From Colwellia sp. (GTDB lineage Bacteria; Pseudomonadota; Gammaproteobacteria; Enterobacterales; Alteromonadaceae): a stretch of DNA of 55,893 nucleotides. The stretch is from assembly GCA_022969175.1 (NCBI GenBank), contig JALJPB010000023.1, forward strand, positions 1-55,893, written 5' to 3'. A program made the position numbers and the translations under genes. Positions 1-8,457 of the stretch are shown here, one piece after another. Numbering within the stretch: the first letter of the stretch is position 1; the number at the start of each line of letters is the position of its first letter. The notes beneath the pieces were generated by a model. The model was given only the letters and a program-made list of their open reading frames with translations, made no database searches and was not told the origin of the DNA.

Positions 1-1192
1 AATTGGTTAAACGTGTTTGCTTGAACTTTCCGCCACGAAGCATAAATACTTCGCTTGGGTGTTTAGCGGTATTACCACGTAAGACAATAGTTTTATCTGA
101 GTCAGAAATACTTAAATTACCGGCAATAAATTTACCCGGCTTAACAATGCGTTTGTATTTTGTCAGGCTCGGCTTAATTTTAGCGACAATAGTGTCAGTG
201 CCAATATTTGAGATGAAGAATAGCTCGTTGTGCCCGTTTGCCCATTCAAAGTCGGCAACATGACCTAAGTGATTGGGTATCCATTCTTTTATTTTTCCTG
301 TTGCTGTTTCGGCTAAATACAAACGCCCTGTAGCAGGGTCATGTTTGTCTTGTGCACCAAGAATGGCAATATATTTCCCATCATGTGAAAACTCAGCAGC
401 GCCTAACTTACCTTCAGTGGCAAAAGAAGTAACAATTGCCTGTTTTGCAGCATCAACTATGTGCCATTGAGATTTCATGTATTTGTCATCAATTAGCGAG
501 CTTGGTTGAGTTTTTACTAGTAAGTTCTTACCTGTTGGTGAGAAATGAACATCGGAAACGTAGCCTTTAATATCCCATGCGGTTGGTGTTAATGCTTTGT
601 CTGATTGGACTAAATCAAGGGTATATAATAACTGGTTAGTTAAATTTTCTTCATAAACTTCAGCTTTAAAACCTAAGTCTTTAAGTTTTTTAACCGATTT
701 GTCTTTTGCTTTTTTAGCGAGTAAAGCAACTTGCTTATTATCTTCGCTTATTTTGTAGTGGTTAATGCTGGTATCTTTGAGGGAGATTACTTTTTGAGCC
801 TGACCACCGTTTGCCGCAATTTGGTATAAAGAGGTGAATTTATCATCTTTCATTTTGGCTAAAAAATAAATAAATGCCCCATCATTTGACCATTGAATAT
901 TTCGAATATTTACCTTACCGGTAATGAAAGGGCGCTCAATGCCTTTGTCATTTACTAGGTATAATTCACCCCAGTTTTTACCATCTTTCTCGACATATAT
1001 TTCGCGAGGTACTGAGCGAGTAAAAGCAATGTTTTCGCCATTTGGGCTCACTTGTACTTGACCAACACTTTGCAGTGTTGCTAAGTTTTCTGCGGTGAGC
1101 GTATTTTCAGAGGCAATGGCTGAATAACTGAGCAAACCAAGCCCTAATGCTAATGCTAGTGCTTGTTTAATTGATTTGATCTTCAAGTTCAT
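1..1192 (-). CDS. S9 family peptidase (prolyl oligopeptidase/acylaminoacyl-peptidase type), N-terminal part, runs off the window
   Basis: The minus strand is open from an ATG at 1192 to the left edge (397 full codons). The product begins with a typical signal peptide (MNLKIKSIKQ, then an Ala/Leu-rich core ending near SAIAS), so it should be exported. The rest reads as WD40-like beta-propeller blades with repeated 'SPNGENIAFTRS', 'QWSNDGAFIYF' and 'HFSPTGKNLLV' strands, as in the non-catalytic N-terminal half of S9 dipeptidyl/acylaminoacyl peptidases. The alpha/beta hydrolase domain with the Ser-Asp-His triad would lie beyond base 1 and cannot be seen. By family knowledge it trims peptides in the periplasm or outside the cell. 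The propeller alone leaves some doubt about the exact S9 subfamily. Confidence 0.85.
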   Translation of the reverse strand, partial: MNLKIKSIKQALALALGLGLLSYSAIASENTLTAENLATLQSVGQVQVSPNGENIAFTRSVPREIYVEKDGKNWGELYLVNDKGIERPFITGKVNIRNIQWSNDGAFIYFLAKMKDDKFTSLYQIAANGGQAQKVISLKDTSINHYKISEDNKQVALLAKKAKDKSVKKLKDLGFKAEVYEENLTNQLLYTLDLVQSDKALTPTAWDIKGYVSDVHFSPTGKNLLVKTQPSSLIDDKYMKSQWHIVDAAKQAIVTSFATEGKLGAAEFSHDGKYIAILGAQDKHDPATGRLYLAETATGKIKEWIPNHLGHVADFEWANGHNELFFISNIGTDTIVAKIKPSLTKYKRIVKPGKFIAGNLSISDSDKTIVLRGNTAKHPSEVFMLRGGKFKQTRLTN

Positions 1193-1441
1193 TTGAGTTC
1201 CTAATCGTTGTTCTAGTGAAAGACCTGCCGAGTTTATGTGTTTTTCATCGGCAAACCAATAAAGATAATCACTAAACTCGATGAATAGTGAGAGAATTGA
1301 CATTAAATTGACTTGAAACGCTTTTTTATTTGTTGGCTGTAAATAATTACCCTATATATCGCTAAGTTTATGTTTAGTTCTGGTAAAAGCATTATAATCA
1401 TCGTTTAAATCCTCGATACCTCTACTATGTAAGGCCAGCAG

Positions 1442-1861
1442 ATGAATACCAAAATATACAAGCGAGTACTTTCACTCACCGATAACTTGTTGGCGGCAGC
1501 TCAACAAAAAAATCAATCAAGGTTCGATGGTTATTATTTAGAATTAAAACAATTGTGTGAAGAACATGAAACTACCGATAAAGACCACCCGGTACAGTGG
1601 GAAACCCTTGCTGACTTTACGGATGATTTAGCGCTAGCGGTGACTATTTATAAACAAGCGTTAGTTAAGGCACAAGCGATAAACGATAAAGACTTCCGTT
1701 CATCCATTGGTTATTCCATCGCAGCTTTACAGGTAGAGTTAGGTGAAAAGTCTGATGCAATTGAGCACTTAGAAGAGGCTAAAATTAGCTGTAATAAAAT
1801 TGTGGATAAAGAGCTAAAATCCGAGATTCATGATTTATTGGAAAAACTAACGGATTCTTAA
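1442..1861 (+). CDS. Small TPR-like alpha-helical protein, hypothetical
   Basis: A 139-residue soluble protein with no signal peptide or membrane segment. It starts at ATG 1442 with AAGG about 7 bases upstream. The middle contains a helical hairpin resembling tetratricopeptide repeats ('DLALAVTIYKQALVKAQ', 'GYSIAALQVELGEKSDAIE', then 'HLEEAKISC'). This suggests a small protein-binding scaffold; no catalytic motif is visible. It is divergent from the S9 peptidase, with a 249-base spacer holding both promoters. Similar short TPR proteins are common in Alteromonadales without a known role. Coding status is well supported; function is unknown. Confidence 0.75.
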   Translation: MNTKIYKRVLSLTDNLLAAAQQKNQSRFDGYYLELKQLCEEHETTDKDHPVQWETLADFTDDLALAVTIYKQALVKAQAINDKDFRSSIGYSIAALQVELGEKSDAIEHLEEAKISCNKIVDKELKSEIHDLLEKLTDS

Positions 1862-1912
1862 GAATTGCCTTACCCAGCGGTTTATTATTTTATATAACAT
1901 AAGGAGTTAACC

Positions 1913-2311
1913 TTGCTATACCCAATGTCATTAATGGTATTGCTAACTTTTATCGTTGGTTGTATTGCGGTTAAAACAAGATTTTCTAGCGTAAAAAAAG
2001 GTGATGTTAACGCTAAATATTATCGGTTAATGCAGGGGCAAGAAGTTCCTGATATCATTATTAAATCCACGCGGAACTTTAATAATCAATTTGAAATTCC
2101 GGTATTGTTTTATGTGGTTTGCACGCTTTATATTAGCCTCAATATTGACAGTTTGTTGGCTCTTGTACTTGCTTGGGTGTTTGTAATTCTTAGGTTTATA
2201 CACGCATATATCCACCTCACTTATAATCATATACTTCATCGAATGTCGGTATTTTGGTTGGCTTTTTTATCTGTAATGGCAATGTGGGTAAATTTGCTGG
2301 TGCTCACTTAA
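1913..2311 (+). CDS. MAPEG family membrane protein
   Basis: A 132-residue integral membrane protein with about four hydrophobic helices. The conserved MAPEG segment is clear: 'RNFNNQFEIPVLFYVV' matches the family's R-N-x-x-x-x-x-E-x-P-V-L-F pattern, followed by a 'RFIHAYIHLTYNHI' helix. MAPEG proteins are membrane-associated glutathione or eicosanoid enzymes; bacterial members of this short type have unproven substrates. The start is chosen as TTG 1913 because a strong AAGGAG (1901-1906) lies 6 bases before it. The next ATG (1925) is in frame but 18 bases from the ribosome site. It lies 51 bases after the TPR-like gene and may be co-transcribed with it. Confidence 0.8.
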   Translation: MLYPMSLMVLLTFIVGCIAVKTRFSSVKKGDVNAKYYRLMQGQEVPDIIIKSTRNFNNQFEIPVLFYVVCTLYISLNIDSLLALVLAWVFVILRFIHAYIHLTYNHILHRMSVFWLAFLSVMAMWVNLLVLT

Positions 2312-2323
2312 TGTTGAGATTGG

Positions 2324-2617
2324 TGCGGCAGAACTATTGGCCGGTATTATATTTCCTATGCTGCCTGTTTTATTATCAATACATTTTACCAAGAAGTTAG
2401 ATAAGGAACTTTCAGGCTCTATGCTAAATTAGTTTTATTTACCCTATCATTAATTGAAAATGGTACAGTTGTTGGTTTATTGCTGGCCTTTGGTGGGGGA
2501 GCAATCGCCTTTTTTGTTCTACTGTGCTTTACCATGTTATTATCAGTATTTGCAAAAGACACTTTTAGCAGAGCCCCATACTCAATAAAAAGGAGTTATA
2601 GGTTCTATCAAGGATGA
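2324..2617 (+). pseudogene. Possible frameshifted remnant of a small membrane-protein gene
   Basis: Between the MAPEG gene and the small lipoprotein there is no intact gene, yet two adjacent frames carry coding-like sequence. One frame gives a hydrophobic stretch ending 'HFTKKLDKELSGSMLN' and then stops near 2432. Another frame, overlapping it, gives 'LFTLSLIENGTVVGLLLAF', a second hydrophobic helix and a basic C-terminus ending 'SYRFYQG' with TGA at about 2617. Together they resemble one broken two- or three-helix protein. I do not recognise the family. This could also be chance reading in AT-rich DNA. Confidence 0.3.
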
Positions 2618-2620
2618 ATT

Positions 2621-2908
2621 ATGTATAAATTAGTTGTTTTATTTGTTTCCATTGTAATTTCTGGTTGTATAACCGTGCCGGTTACGGTGGAAACGCATAG
2701 CCATGAGTGTAAATTATCTAGCGATATGAAAACACTGCAAGTGGTTGATGTGGCGGCAGAAAGTAATTCTTACTATTCAGTCACCGGCATTTTACTTTCC
2801 CCTATTTTGATCCCGACCACCGCTATTGTTTCAGGCGTCTATGTGCTAGTGAATAACGTTTATCATTTAGGGCAAGAGCGCTTTAATTGTGCTGACGTTT
2901 CAACATAA
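2621..2908 (+). CDS. Small predicted lipoprotein
   Basis: A 95-residue protein with AAGGAT 6-11 bases before ATG 2621. The N-terminus has a short charged region, a hydrophobic core and the lipobox 'VISGC' (Cys16), so it should be processed by signal peptidase II and lipid-anchored. After a short region with two more cysteines ('HECKLSSD' and 'RFNCADVS') there is a hydrophobic segment (roughly residues 53-80, 'SVTGILLSPILIPTTAIVSG'). That layout recalls small envelope lipoproteins of unknown function. No partner is evident; it sits alone between the decayed reading frames and the AraC gene. Confidence 0.7.
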   Translation: MYKLVVLFVSIVISGCITVPVTVETHSHECKLSSDMKTLQVVDVAAESNSYYSVTGILLSPILIPTTAIVSGVYVLVNNVYHLGQERFNCADVST

Positions 2909-2990
2909 TAATTCTTACTGCTCCGGTTTTTCAAACCATGAATAATTGAAGATAACCCCTGTATTTACTCATCAAGTATTTTTATAAACT

Positions 2991-3821
2991 ATGGAAAATT
3001 TAATTAGCACCCTTAAAGAGGCTCTGGATGAAAAACAGCCATTGCCTTATGCTGTTTATTCTTCAATTAAAGAGCAAAAAATACTAAATGTACCTGTGGT
3101 AAAACCACTGTTTATTGCCGTGCTTAGTGGTAATAAGGCCCTCGGCCGTGATGGTGAAATAAGCTGTACAACGGGTGATTTTATATTTTTGTCTAATAAC
3201 GCGGCAATAGATATGCGTAATATTCCCAAAGATAATGAATATTTGGCATTGCTGATAGAGTTTGAGTATCAAGACTTTGAAGGGCTTGAAGTAAGTCATA
3301 TTAATCAACAAAATTATTGTGTTGGCAAAATAACAGCTACCTTAGAAATGTGTTTACAGCAGTTTATTGAGTGGTCGCGCTGGGCACCTGAGGCTTTGTG
3401 GCCGATTAGAAGAAAAGAGCTTATACAGCTAATGTGTTATTTAGGCCATAAAGAGATTTTATCAATGGTGGCTAGCCCACAGATAGGACACAAACTTCAT
3501 GCTTTATTTACAGACAAACACAGTGAAAAAAGCAATGATAATCACTCAGGGGAATTAACGATTACCAGTATTTGTCAGCAATTAGCAATGAGTGAATCAA
3601 CCCTTAGACGTAAACTAAAAAGTGAAGGCTTAAAGCTACAAGATATAAAAGATCAGGTAAAACTTGGGCTAGGCTTACATTTACTGCAAAGTACACTTTT
3701 GCCTATCAGCTATATTGCCCAAAAATGTGGTTATCATTCACAATCTCGTTTTACTAGTCGCTTTAAAGATCGTTTTGGTTTAACACCTTCGACACTGCGT
3801 AAAACAAGGTTGGCGGATTAG
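2991..3821 (+). CDS. AraC/XylS family transcriptional regulator
   Basis: A 276-residue DNA-binding regulator. The C-terminal ~90 residues form the double helix-turn-helix of the AraC family: first HTH 'ITSICQQLAMSESTLRRKL', second 'ISYIAQKCGYHSQSRFTSRF', then the signature 'FKDRFGLTPSTLRK'. The N-terminal ~165 residues resemble an AraC_N cupin-like effector domain ('GDFIFLSNNAAIDMRNIP'). The closest family type is the YqhC/AraC_N regulator that controls neighbouring oxidoreductases. No obvious partner flanks it; the next gene (PEBP-like) starts 101 bases downstream on the same strand and is one possible target. Confidence 0.85.
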   Translation: MENLISTLKEALDEKQPLPYAVYSSIKEQKILNVPVVKPLFIAVLSGNKALGRDGEISCTTGDFIFLSNNAAIDMRNIPKDNEYLALLIEFEYQDFEGLEVSHINQQNYCVGKITATLEMCLQQFIEWSRWAPEALWPIRRKELIQLMCYLGHKEILSMVASPQIGHKLHALFTDKHSEKSNDNHSGELTITSICQQLAMSESTLRRKLKSEGLKLQDIKDQVKLGLGLHLLQSTLLPISYIAQKCGYHSQSRFTSRFKDRFGLTPSTLRKTRLAD

Positions 3822-3922
3822 GGCGAATAGTTGACGGTTTATAGCCTATTTTAAAAAGTTATTAAGGCTAAAATACTTCTAACAACTTAACGCTAATTAC
3901 TGCAAAGAAGAGATATACATAT

Positions 3923-4492
3923 ATGAAAAACATACTGATAAAGTTACTTTCGCCACTGGCTGTTATTGCTATTGGGTTTTCCACTACCGCTTATGCCGAC
4001 TCCTTTACACTATCTAGTAACGATATTAAACAAGGTGAATTGATGTCTACCAACCAAGAATTTAATGGTTTTGGCTGTTCTGGTAAGGATTTATCACCAC
4101 ACCTTAAATGGTCTGGAGTACCTGAGGGGACAAAAAGTTTTGCCATCACAGTTTACGATCCTGATGCACCTACCGGTAGTGGTTGGTGGCATTGGCAAGT
4201 AGTTAACATTCCAAAAGATATTACCGAAATAAGTGCTGGCGCAGGAAGTACAAAGCAAGCTCTTGCTCCTAAAGGCAGTAGGCAAATAACAAATGATTAT
4301 GGCCAACGAGGTTTTGGTGGGGCGTGTCCGCCTTCAGGTCATGGCGTACATCACTACCGTTTTACGGTACATGCACTGTCAGTCGATAATTTAGCAATTC
4401 CTGAAGACGCATCAGGGGCGTTGGCAGGTTATATGATTAATGCCAATACTATCGAGTCTGCGACTCTGGAGTCTTTGTATCAACGAGATTAA
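3923..4492 (+). CDS. YbhB/YbcL family (PEBP, Raf-kinase-inhibitor-like) exported protein
   Basis: A 189-residue phosphatidylethanolamine-binding-protein homologue. The signal peptide 'MKNILIKLLSPLAVIAIGFS' ends near 'AYA-DS', so it is periplasmic like E. coli YbcL rather than cytosolic like YbhB. PEBP hallmarks are visible: 'CSGKDLSPHLKWSGVPEGT', the anion-pocket 'YDPDAPTGSGWWHWQVVNIP' and the later 'HYRFTVHAL'. Bacterial members bind small anionic or lipid ligands; a definite role is not established. It follows the AraC regulator on the same strand. Confidence 0.9.
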   Translation: MKNILIKLLSPLAVIAIGFSTTAYADSFTLSSNDIKQGELMSTNQEFNGFGCSGKDLSPHLKWSGVPEGTKSFAITVYDPDAPTGSGWWHWQVVNIPKDITEISAGAGSTKQALAPKGSRQITNDYGQRGFGGACPPSGHGVHHYRFTVHALSVDNLAIPEDASGALAGYMINANTIESATLESLYQRD

Positions 4493-4814
4493 CCGTTAAG
4501 CTTGCAAATTAGGTTATGTAAAGTAGCAATTGAATGGCAAACTATTAAAAGTAGTCACGCAATGAGGGTTTGCTGTGATTACTTTATTAACTCAATACTA
4601 TTTTATGTTTATTGCCATCTTTGGTTTTATTTTATATGACAATATTTTTGTTAAAAGCTAGAAAAAAGCTTCAGCTTATCAACACTGCCAAGTGAGTATT
4701 GTAGATAAGTGGACTTATAAATAGTTATGTATGAATATAGAACTATGCAAAGAGACTCGCTTTAATCAGGTCTCCGCCTTTGGGAATTATTTTATATAAC
4801 AAGGAATATAATCG
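4493..4814. other. Intergenic stretch with one possible tiny membrane ORF
   Basis: A 322-base gap between the PEBP-like gene and the acetyltransferase. The only candidate is a 28-residue hydrophobic reading frame, GTG 4575 to TAG 4661 (starts VITLLTQYYFMFIAIFGF, ends NIFVKS), with GAGG a few bases upstream. It could be a small membrane peptide, but base composition alone could produce it. The rest is AT-rich and presumably carries the acetyltransferase promoter. No clear terminator hairpin was seen. Confidence 0.3.
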
Positions 4815-5249
4815 ATGAAAATACGACAATATACTGCTGAAGATTTACAGCAAGTTCTGGATACATGGGAAGAATCAACACGTTTTGCCCATGAGTTTAT
4901 GACCGATGAATTCATCGCACAAGAGCGAATAAATACCGCCGAAATTTATTTACCCAATACCGATACTTGGGTTGCGGAAATAGACGGCGAAGTAAAAGGT
5001 TTTCTTGCACTTATGGGCAATGAAGTTGGTGCTATATTTGTTCAACCTCATTTTCATGGTCGAGGTATTGGCAAAGCTTTAATGGATAAAGCTCAACAGC
5101 TTCACGGCGATCTTGAGGTTGAGGTTTTTAAAGTAAATATCATTGGTCGTAATTTTTATTCGAAGTATGGCTTTAAGTTAATAGAAGAAAAATTACATCA
5201 TCCGACAGGTCAACAAGTACTGCGATTGAAACTTACTGCAAAAAAGTGA
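4815..5249 (+). CDS. GNAT family N-acetyltransferase (YiaC/YjaB-like)
   Basis: A 144-residue single-domain acetyltransferase. The acetyl-CoA loop is visible as 'VQPHFHGRGIGKALMDKAQ' (R/Q-x-x-G-x-G/A pattern), followed by the conserved C-terminal 'NIIGRNFYSKYGFKLIEE'. The N-terminus 'MKIRQYTAEDLQQVLDTWEE' and 'THFAH/ARFAHEFM' helix resemble E. coli YiaC, a protein lysine acetyltransferase, more than ribosomal Rim proteins. It has AAGGA before ATG 4815 and stands 69 bases before the PPOX gene on the same strand. The substrate cannot be read from sequence. Confidence 0.85.
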   Translation: MKIRQYTAEDLQQVLDTWEESTRFAHEFMTDEFIAQERINTAEIYLPNTDTWVAEIDGEVKGFLALMGNEVGAIFVQPHFHGRGIGKALMDKAQQLHGDLEVEVFKVNIIGRNFYSKYGFKLIEEKLHHPTGQQVLRLKLTAKK

Positions 5250-5318
5250 AGATGAATCAACTTTGTTACTATATGGCTAGTAACTACTTATTATGAATAG
5301 TAAACATTAAGGACAACA

Positions 5319-5924
5319 ATGGTTATCGAGTCAGAAGAGCAACTTAGAGAAATTTATGGTCATGCGAAAGGGCGCGCTAAAGACAAGCAACTCAATGCTT
5401 TAGAAAAGCATTCGATAAATTTTATTGAGCACTCACCATTTTTGACCATTTCTACTCATTCAAGCACAGGTTTTGTCGATTGCTCTCCACGTGGCGGCGC
5501 TCCAGGATTTGTCAAGATACTCAATGAAAAGACAATTTTATTACCTGAAGCTAAAGGAAATAACCGCTTAGATAGCCTGTGTAATATTATTGAAACAGGC
5601 AATATTGGCTGCCTCTTTCTTATCCCCGGAGTTGATGAGACTTTGCGAATTAACGGTACCGCGCGTATCTCGACATCATCCGATTATCTGGCATTATTCT
5701 CAAATGAACGTAACCCACCAAAAGCTTGCATCGAGTTAACTATTACTGAAGTGTTTTTACATTGTGCCAAAGCATTAATGCGTTCTAAGTTGTGGTCAGA
5801 AAGTTCAAAGATTAAGCGTTCAGATTTTCCTACTATGGGCGTTATGATTAACGATCAGCTTTGTGTGACCGGTGTTGCTGAAAAGCATCAAGATATGGTT
5901 GAGCGCTATCAGAAGGATTTGTAG
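5319..5924 (+). CDS. Pyridoxamine 5'-phosphate oxidase-like FMN-binding protein (DR2398/MSMEG_1061 type)
   Basis: A 201-residue cytosolic protein of the split-barrel flavin-binding fold. The pattern 'HSPFLTISTHSSTGFVDCSPRGGAPGF' (partly shown) followed by 'LLPEAKGNNRLDSLCNI' and 'GCLFLIPGVDETLRINGTA' is characteristic of PPOX-class FMN proteins of the DR2398 subfamily. The C-terminal part 'EVFLHCAKALMRSKLW' is also typical. Such proteins are FMN-dependent oxidoreductases of uncertain substrate, not true PdxH. AAGGAC precedes ATG 5319. An A-tract/T-tract hairpin at 5978-6005 probably ends the transcript. Confidence 0.85.
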   Translation: MVIESEEQLREIYGHAKGRAKDKQLNALEKHSINFIEHSPFLTISTHSSTGFVDCSPRGGAPGFVKILNEKTILLPEAKGNNRLDSLCNIIETGNIGCLFLIPGVDETLRINGTARISTSSDYLALFSNERNPPKACIELTITEVFLHCAKALMRSKLWSESSKIKRSDFPTMGVMINDQLCVTGVAEKHQDMVERYQKDL

Positions 5925-5977
5925 TAGGTATTTATACTCTCGTTCTACCCATAACTATTGCTGCCTTTTAAAGTTAC

Positions 5978-6005
5978 AAAAAATGTTACCGGTAAAACAT
6001 TTTTT
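5978..6005. terminator. Rho-independent terminator, possibly bidirectional
   Basis: Arms AAAAAATGTT (5978-5987) and AACATTTTTT (5996-6005) enclose an 8-base loop that includes ACCGG. The A-run on one side and T-run on the other give the shape of a bidirectional terminator. It lies about 50 bases after the PPOX gene and well before the Fur box of the next operon. Confidence 0.5.
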
Positions 6006-6256
6006 AACGATATTCTGTTCGTTATCATTATACGCTCTAACAAACTAATCAAAAAATAAAACAACTATTTCATCTGGTTATACTTCACAGATAACTTATG
6101 TTTTAGTTCTTTTTCTGTACAATTTAGCATTTGAAATAATTAAATTTTGACCAATTAGTCAAAAAAGTGATTTAAATCAATAAATGCACTTGCAAATAGC
6201 AATCATTATCATTAAGATCTTGCTCGAATTTATATTGTATCTTTTTGGAGATTTTG
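6006..6256. other. Promoter region of the iron-uptake operon
   Basis: The gap of about 330 bases between the PPOX gene and the TonB receptor holds the terminator at 5978-6005, then AT-rich DNA with a Fur-box-like element at 6192-6210. The receptor's ribosome site GGAG (6247-6250) follows. I see no reading frame of interest in it. Confidence 0.5.
6192..6210 (+). promoter_or_regulatory. Putative Fur box
   Basis: GCAAATAGCAATCATTATC matches the 19-bp Fur consensus GATAATGATAATCATTATC at 14 of 19 positions, including an unbroken right half AATCATTATC; the following ATT extends the hexamer pattern. It lies 46 bases before the TonB receptor start. The site predicts Fe-dependent repression of the receptor and probably the three genes after it. 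Confidence 0.7.
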
Positions 6257-8347
6257 ATGAAACGCTCGCCCTTGTTTATTGCTGTTGCAATGGCTCTACA
6301 TATCCCTCAATTTAACGTTCTAGCTGACGATAACATTGAAGTTATTGAAGTAACCGGCAGTTATTTCAATAACTATAAAGTTGATAAGGCAAAAGGAGCG
6401 ACTCGTACCAATGCTTCTCTCTTAGAAACTGCTCAGTCGATCACGGTTATTCCTAGTTCGATTGTTGATGAACAATTAGCAACTACTTTAGGTGAAGTCT
6501 TAAGTAACGACGCTAGCTTATCGCCAGGTTCAAAGCAACGAAATCGCGAAGTATTTAATTTACGTGGTTTTAGTTTAAGTTCATCAAATGGTTATTTACG
6601 TGATGGCCATCAACACTGGTCTCATTATCAACAACCTATCGAAATTCTAGAGCGAGTAGAGATTATTAAAGGGCCATCAAGTTTACTATATGGCCAGTCA
6701 GGCCCTGGTGGCTTAGTTAATATGGTCACTAAAAAGCCGACCACTAAAGCATTGTTTAACATTGGTGCCGATTTTGATCAAGAAGGCTCAACTCGGTTTA
6801 TGCTTGATGCAGGCGGGGCGCTAACAGAAGATGAAGACCTGCGCTATCGTGGTGTATTGGTGAAACAAGATGTTACCTATCAGCGGAGCTATCAATTAAA
6901 TGAACCAGAGGATGAGCAACGCGAACGTGATCGTTTTCTTGGTGCCTTAGTTGTTGATTACGATCTTACAGAGAACTTATTGCTAAGTGCTCATTATGAT
7001 TACACCAATGATAAAGCAGGCTTAGATACCGGTGCATGGTTAGATGATAACGGTGAAGTTATTGGCAGTAGTAAAACAATACGAGACATGTCATGGGCAT
7101 TTACTGATATCACCGTGGAAAATTATGGTGTTGATGTAAATTATCATTTTACTAGTAACTGGCAAGTATCTTTTGGTTACAACGAACAATATTTTGAGCG
7201 CCAACGGTTTGAATCTTCCCCTAAAAGGCCAGTTGACTTTGTAGAGGGCGATAGTTATCAATCAAAACCTTATGATCGCTTTGATGATTGGCAGTTTAAA
7301 ACGGTTTTCGTTGATTTTATCGGTGAAATAAATCTCTTTAATACCGAGCACCAGCTTTTAATTGGTGCCAACAGCCTCGATTATTACTACGGTCAGTTAA
7401 AAGTTAAAGGCGATACCATTGAGCATACCTTCGGTGATATTGAACCTGCTCGTCCTGATATTAGTTATAAAGATGACGATAGTTTGTATACCTCCGAATA
7501 TGATTATTATGGTATTTATGTGCAAGATTTAGTGACACTTAATGATCAATGGCAACTGTCTTTTGGTGCAAGGTACGACAAGCAAAATAAAGAAGGTGCT
7601 GATAATGAATCCTTGGTGCCAAAAGCCGCAGTAATGTACCACCCAATTGACAATGCCACTTTTTATTTTAGCTATAGCGAAGGGTTTGAACCACAAAGCA
7701 GTGAAACCATTAATGACGATACCGATATTAATTATGGTATGGAGATTGATGCAATGACTTCAGAGCAAAAGGAGTTAGGCACAAAGTGGCAACTGCTTGA
7801 TGACAGACTAATGATCACAGCCTCTTATTTTGACATTAGTAAAAAAGGTGTTCTGGTGACACAAACCATCGACCATCCAGACTATGAATCTGAAACCACT
7901 CAAGAGGGCGAACAGCGCCATAAAGGTTTTGAGTTTGCTGCGCAAGGCGCCATTACCAGCCAGTTATTTGTTATGGCATCGGTGATGAATTTAGATGCTA
8001 AATACGCAGTGTCTGATAAATACCAAGGTAATACACCCGTTGATGCGCCAAAGTGGTCAGCAGCCCTTTGGACTAGATATGAGGTCACAGATAACCTTGC
8101 CATTAATGCCGGTGCTTTTTATGAAGGCGAACGGTTTGCTGATAATGACAATACCATCAGCAAAGATTCTTACACCCGTGTTGATGTTGGTGCCACCTAT
8201 TCAATGGATATCTCTGATTATGCATTAAGTCTAAGATTTAACATTGAAAACCTGCTAGATGCTGATTATGTTATTGGCGGCGGTACCTCCAATGCTACAG
8301 CAGCCGATGGTATTGGTTATCGTTTAGCTGTTCAGCTTGCATTCTAA
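6257..8347 (+). CDS. TonB-dependent siderophore receptor
   Basis: A 696-residue outer-membrane receptor. Start taken at ATG 6257, 6 bases after GGAG (6247-6250); an upstream in-frame TTG at 6245 overlaps the ribosome site and is rejected. A signal peptide ends near 'FNVLA-DD'. A TonB-box-like 'IEVIEVTGS' is followed by the plug domain ('SLLETAQSITVIPSSIVDEQ', 'ILERVEIIKGPSSLLYG', 'GPGGLVNMVTKKP'), which is the ferri-siderophore (FhuA/FpvA-like) pattern. The barrel ends in 'YRLAVQLAF' with the terminal Phe of outer-membrane proteins. Iron control is supported by the Fur box upstream. The siderophore is unknown; no biosynthesis genes are nearby. Confidence 0.93.
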   Translation: MKRSPLFIAVAMALHIPQFNVLADDNIEVIEVTGSYFNNYKVDKAKGATRTNASLLETAQSITVIPSSIVDEQLATTLGEVLSNDASLSPGSKQRNREVFNLRGFSLSSSNGYLRDGHQHWSHYQQPIEILERVEIIKGPSSLLYGQSGPGGLVNMVTKKPTTKALFNIGADFDQEGSTRFMLDAGGALTEDEDLRYRGVLVKQDVTYQRSYQLNEPEDEQRERDRFLGALVVDYDLTENLLLSAHYDYTNDKAGLDTGAWLDDNGEVIGSSKTIRDMSWAFTDITVENYGVDVNYHFTSNWQVSFGYNEQYFERQRFESSPKRPVDFVEGDSYQSKPYDRFDDWQFKTVFVDFIGEINLFNTEHQLLIGANSLDYYYGQLKVKGDTIEHTFGDIEPARPDISYKDDDSLYTSEYDYYGIYVQDLVTLNDQWQLSFGARYDKQNKEGADNESLVPKAAVMYHPIDNATFYFSYSEGFEPQSSETINDDTDINYGMEIDAMTSEQKELGTKWQLLDDRLMITASYFDISKKGVLVTQTIDHPDYESETTQEGEQRHKGFEFAAQGAITSQLFVMASVMNLDAKYAVSDKYQGNTPVDAPKWSAALWTRYEVTDNLAINAGAFYEGERFADNDNTISKDSYTRVDVGATYSMDISDYALSLRFNIENLLDADYVIGGGTSNATAADGIGYRLAVQLAF

Positions 8348-8362
8348 TCAATTTTGGTCAAC

Positions 8363-8397
8363 AAACCCTTTAACGACAGTAGATAGATAAAGGGTTT
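8363..8397 (+). terminator. Hairpin between receptor and PepSY genes (partial terminator or mRNA stabiliser)
   Basis: Perfect 10-bp arms AAACCCTTTA (8363-8372) and TAAAGGGTTT (8388-8397) with a 15-base loop, starting 15 bases after the receptor stop codon. There is no long T-run after it, so it may only attenuate read-through or protect the receptor mRNA 3' end, giving more receptor than downstream proteins. Confidence 0.45.
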
Positions 8398-8457
8398 ATC
8401 ACTGTTAAAGCAATTATTATGGCTAAAACCTATTAACTAAAAATATGAATATAAAAA

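Noticed and set aside
3..470. Two plus-strand reading frames at the left edge
   Set aside because: They lie opposite the clearly coding minus-strand S9 peptidase gene and have no family features.
6245..6256. TTG 6245 as start of the siderophore receptor
   Set aside because: The TTG overlaps the GGAG ribosome site that serves ATG 6257; the signal peptide begins naturally at 6257.
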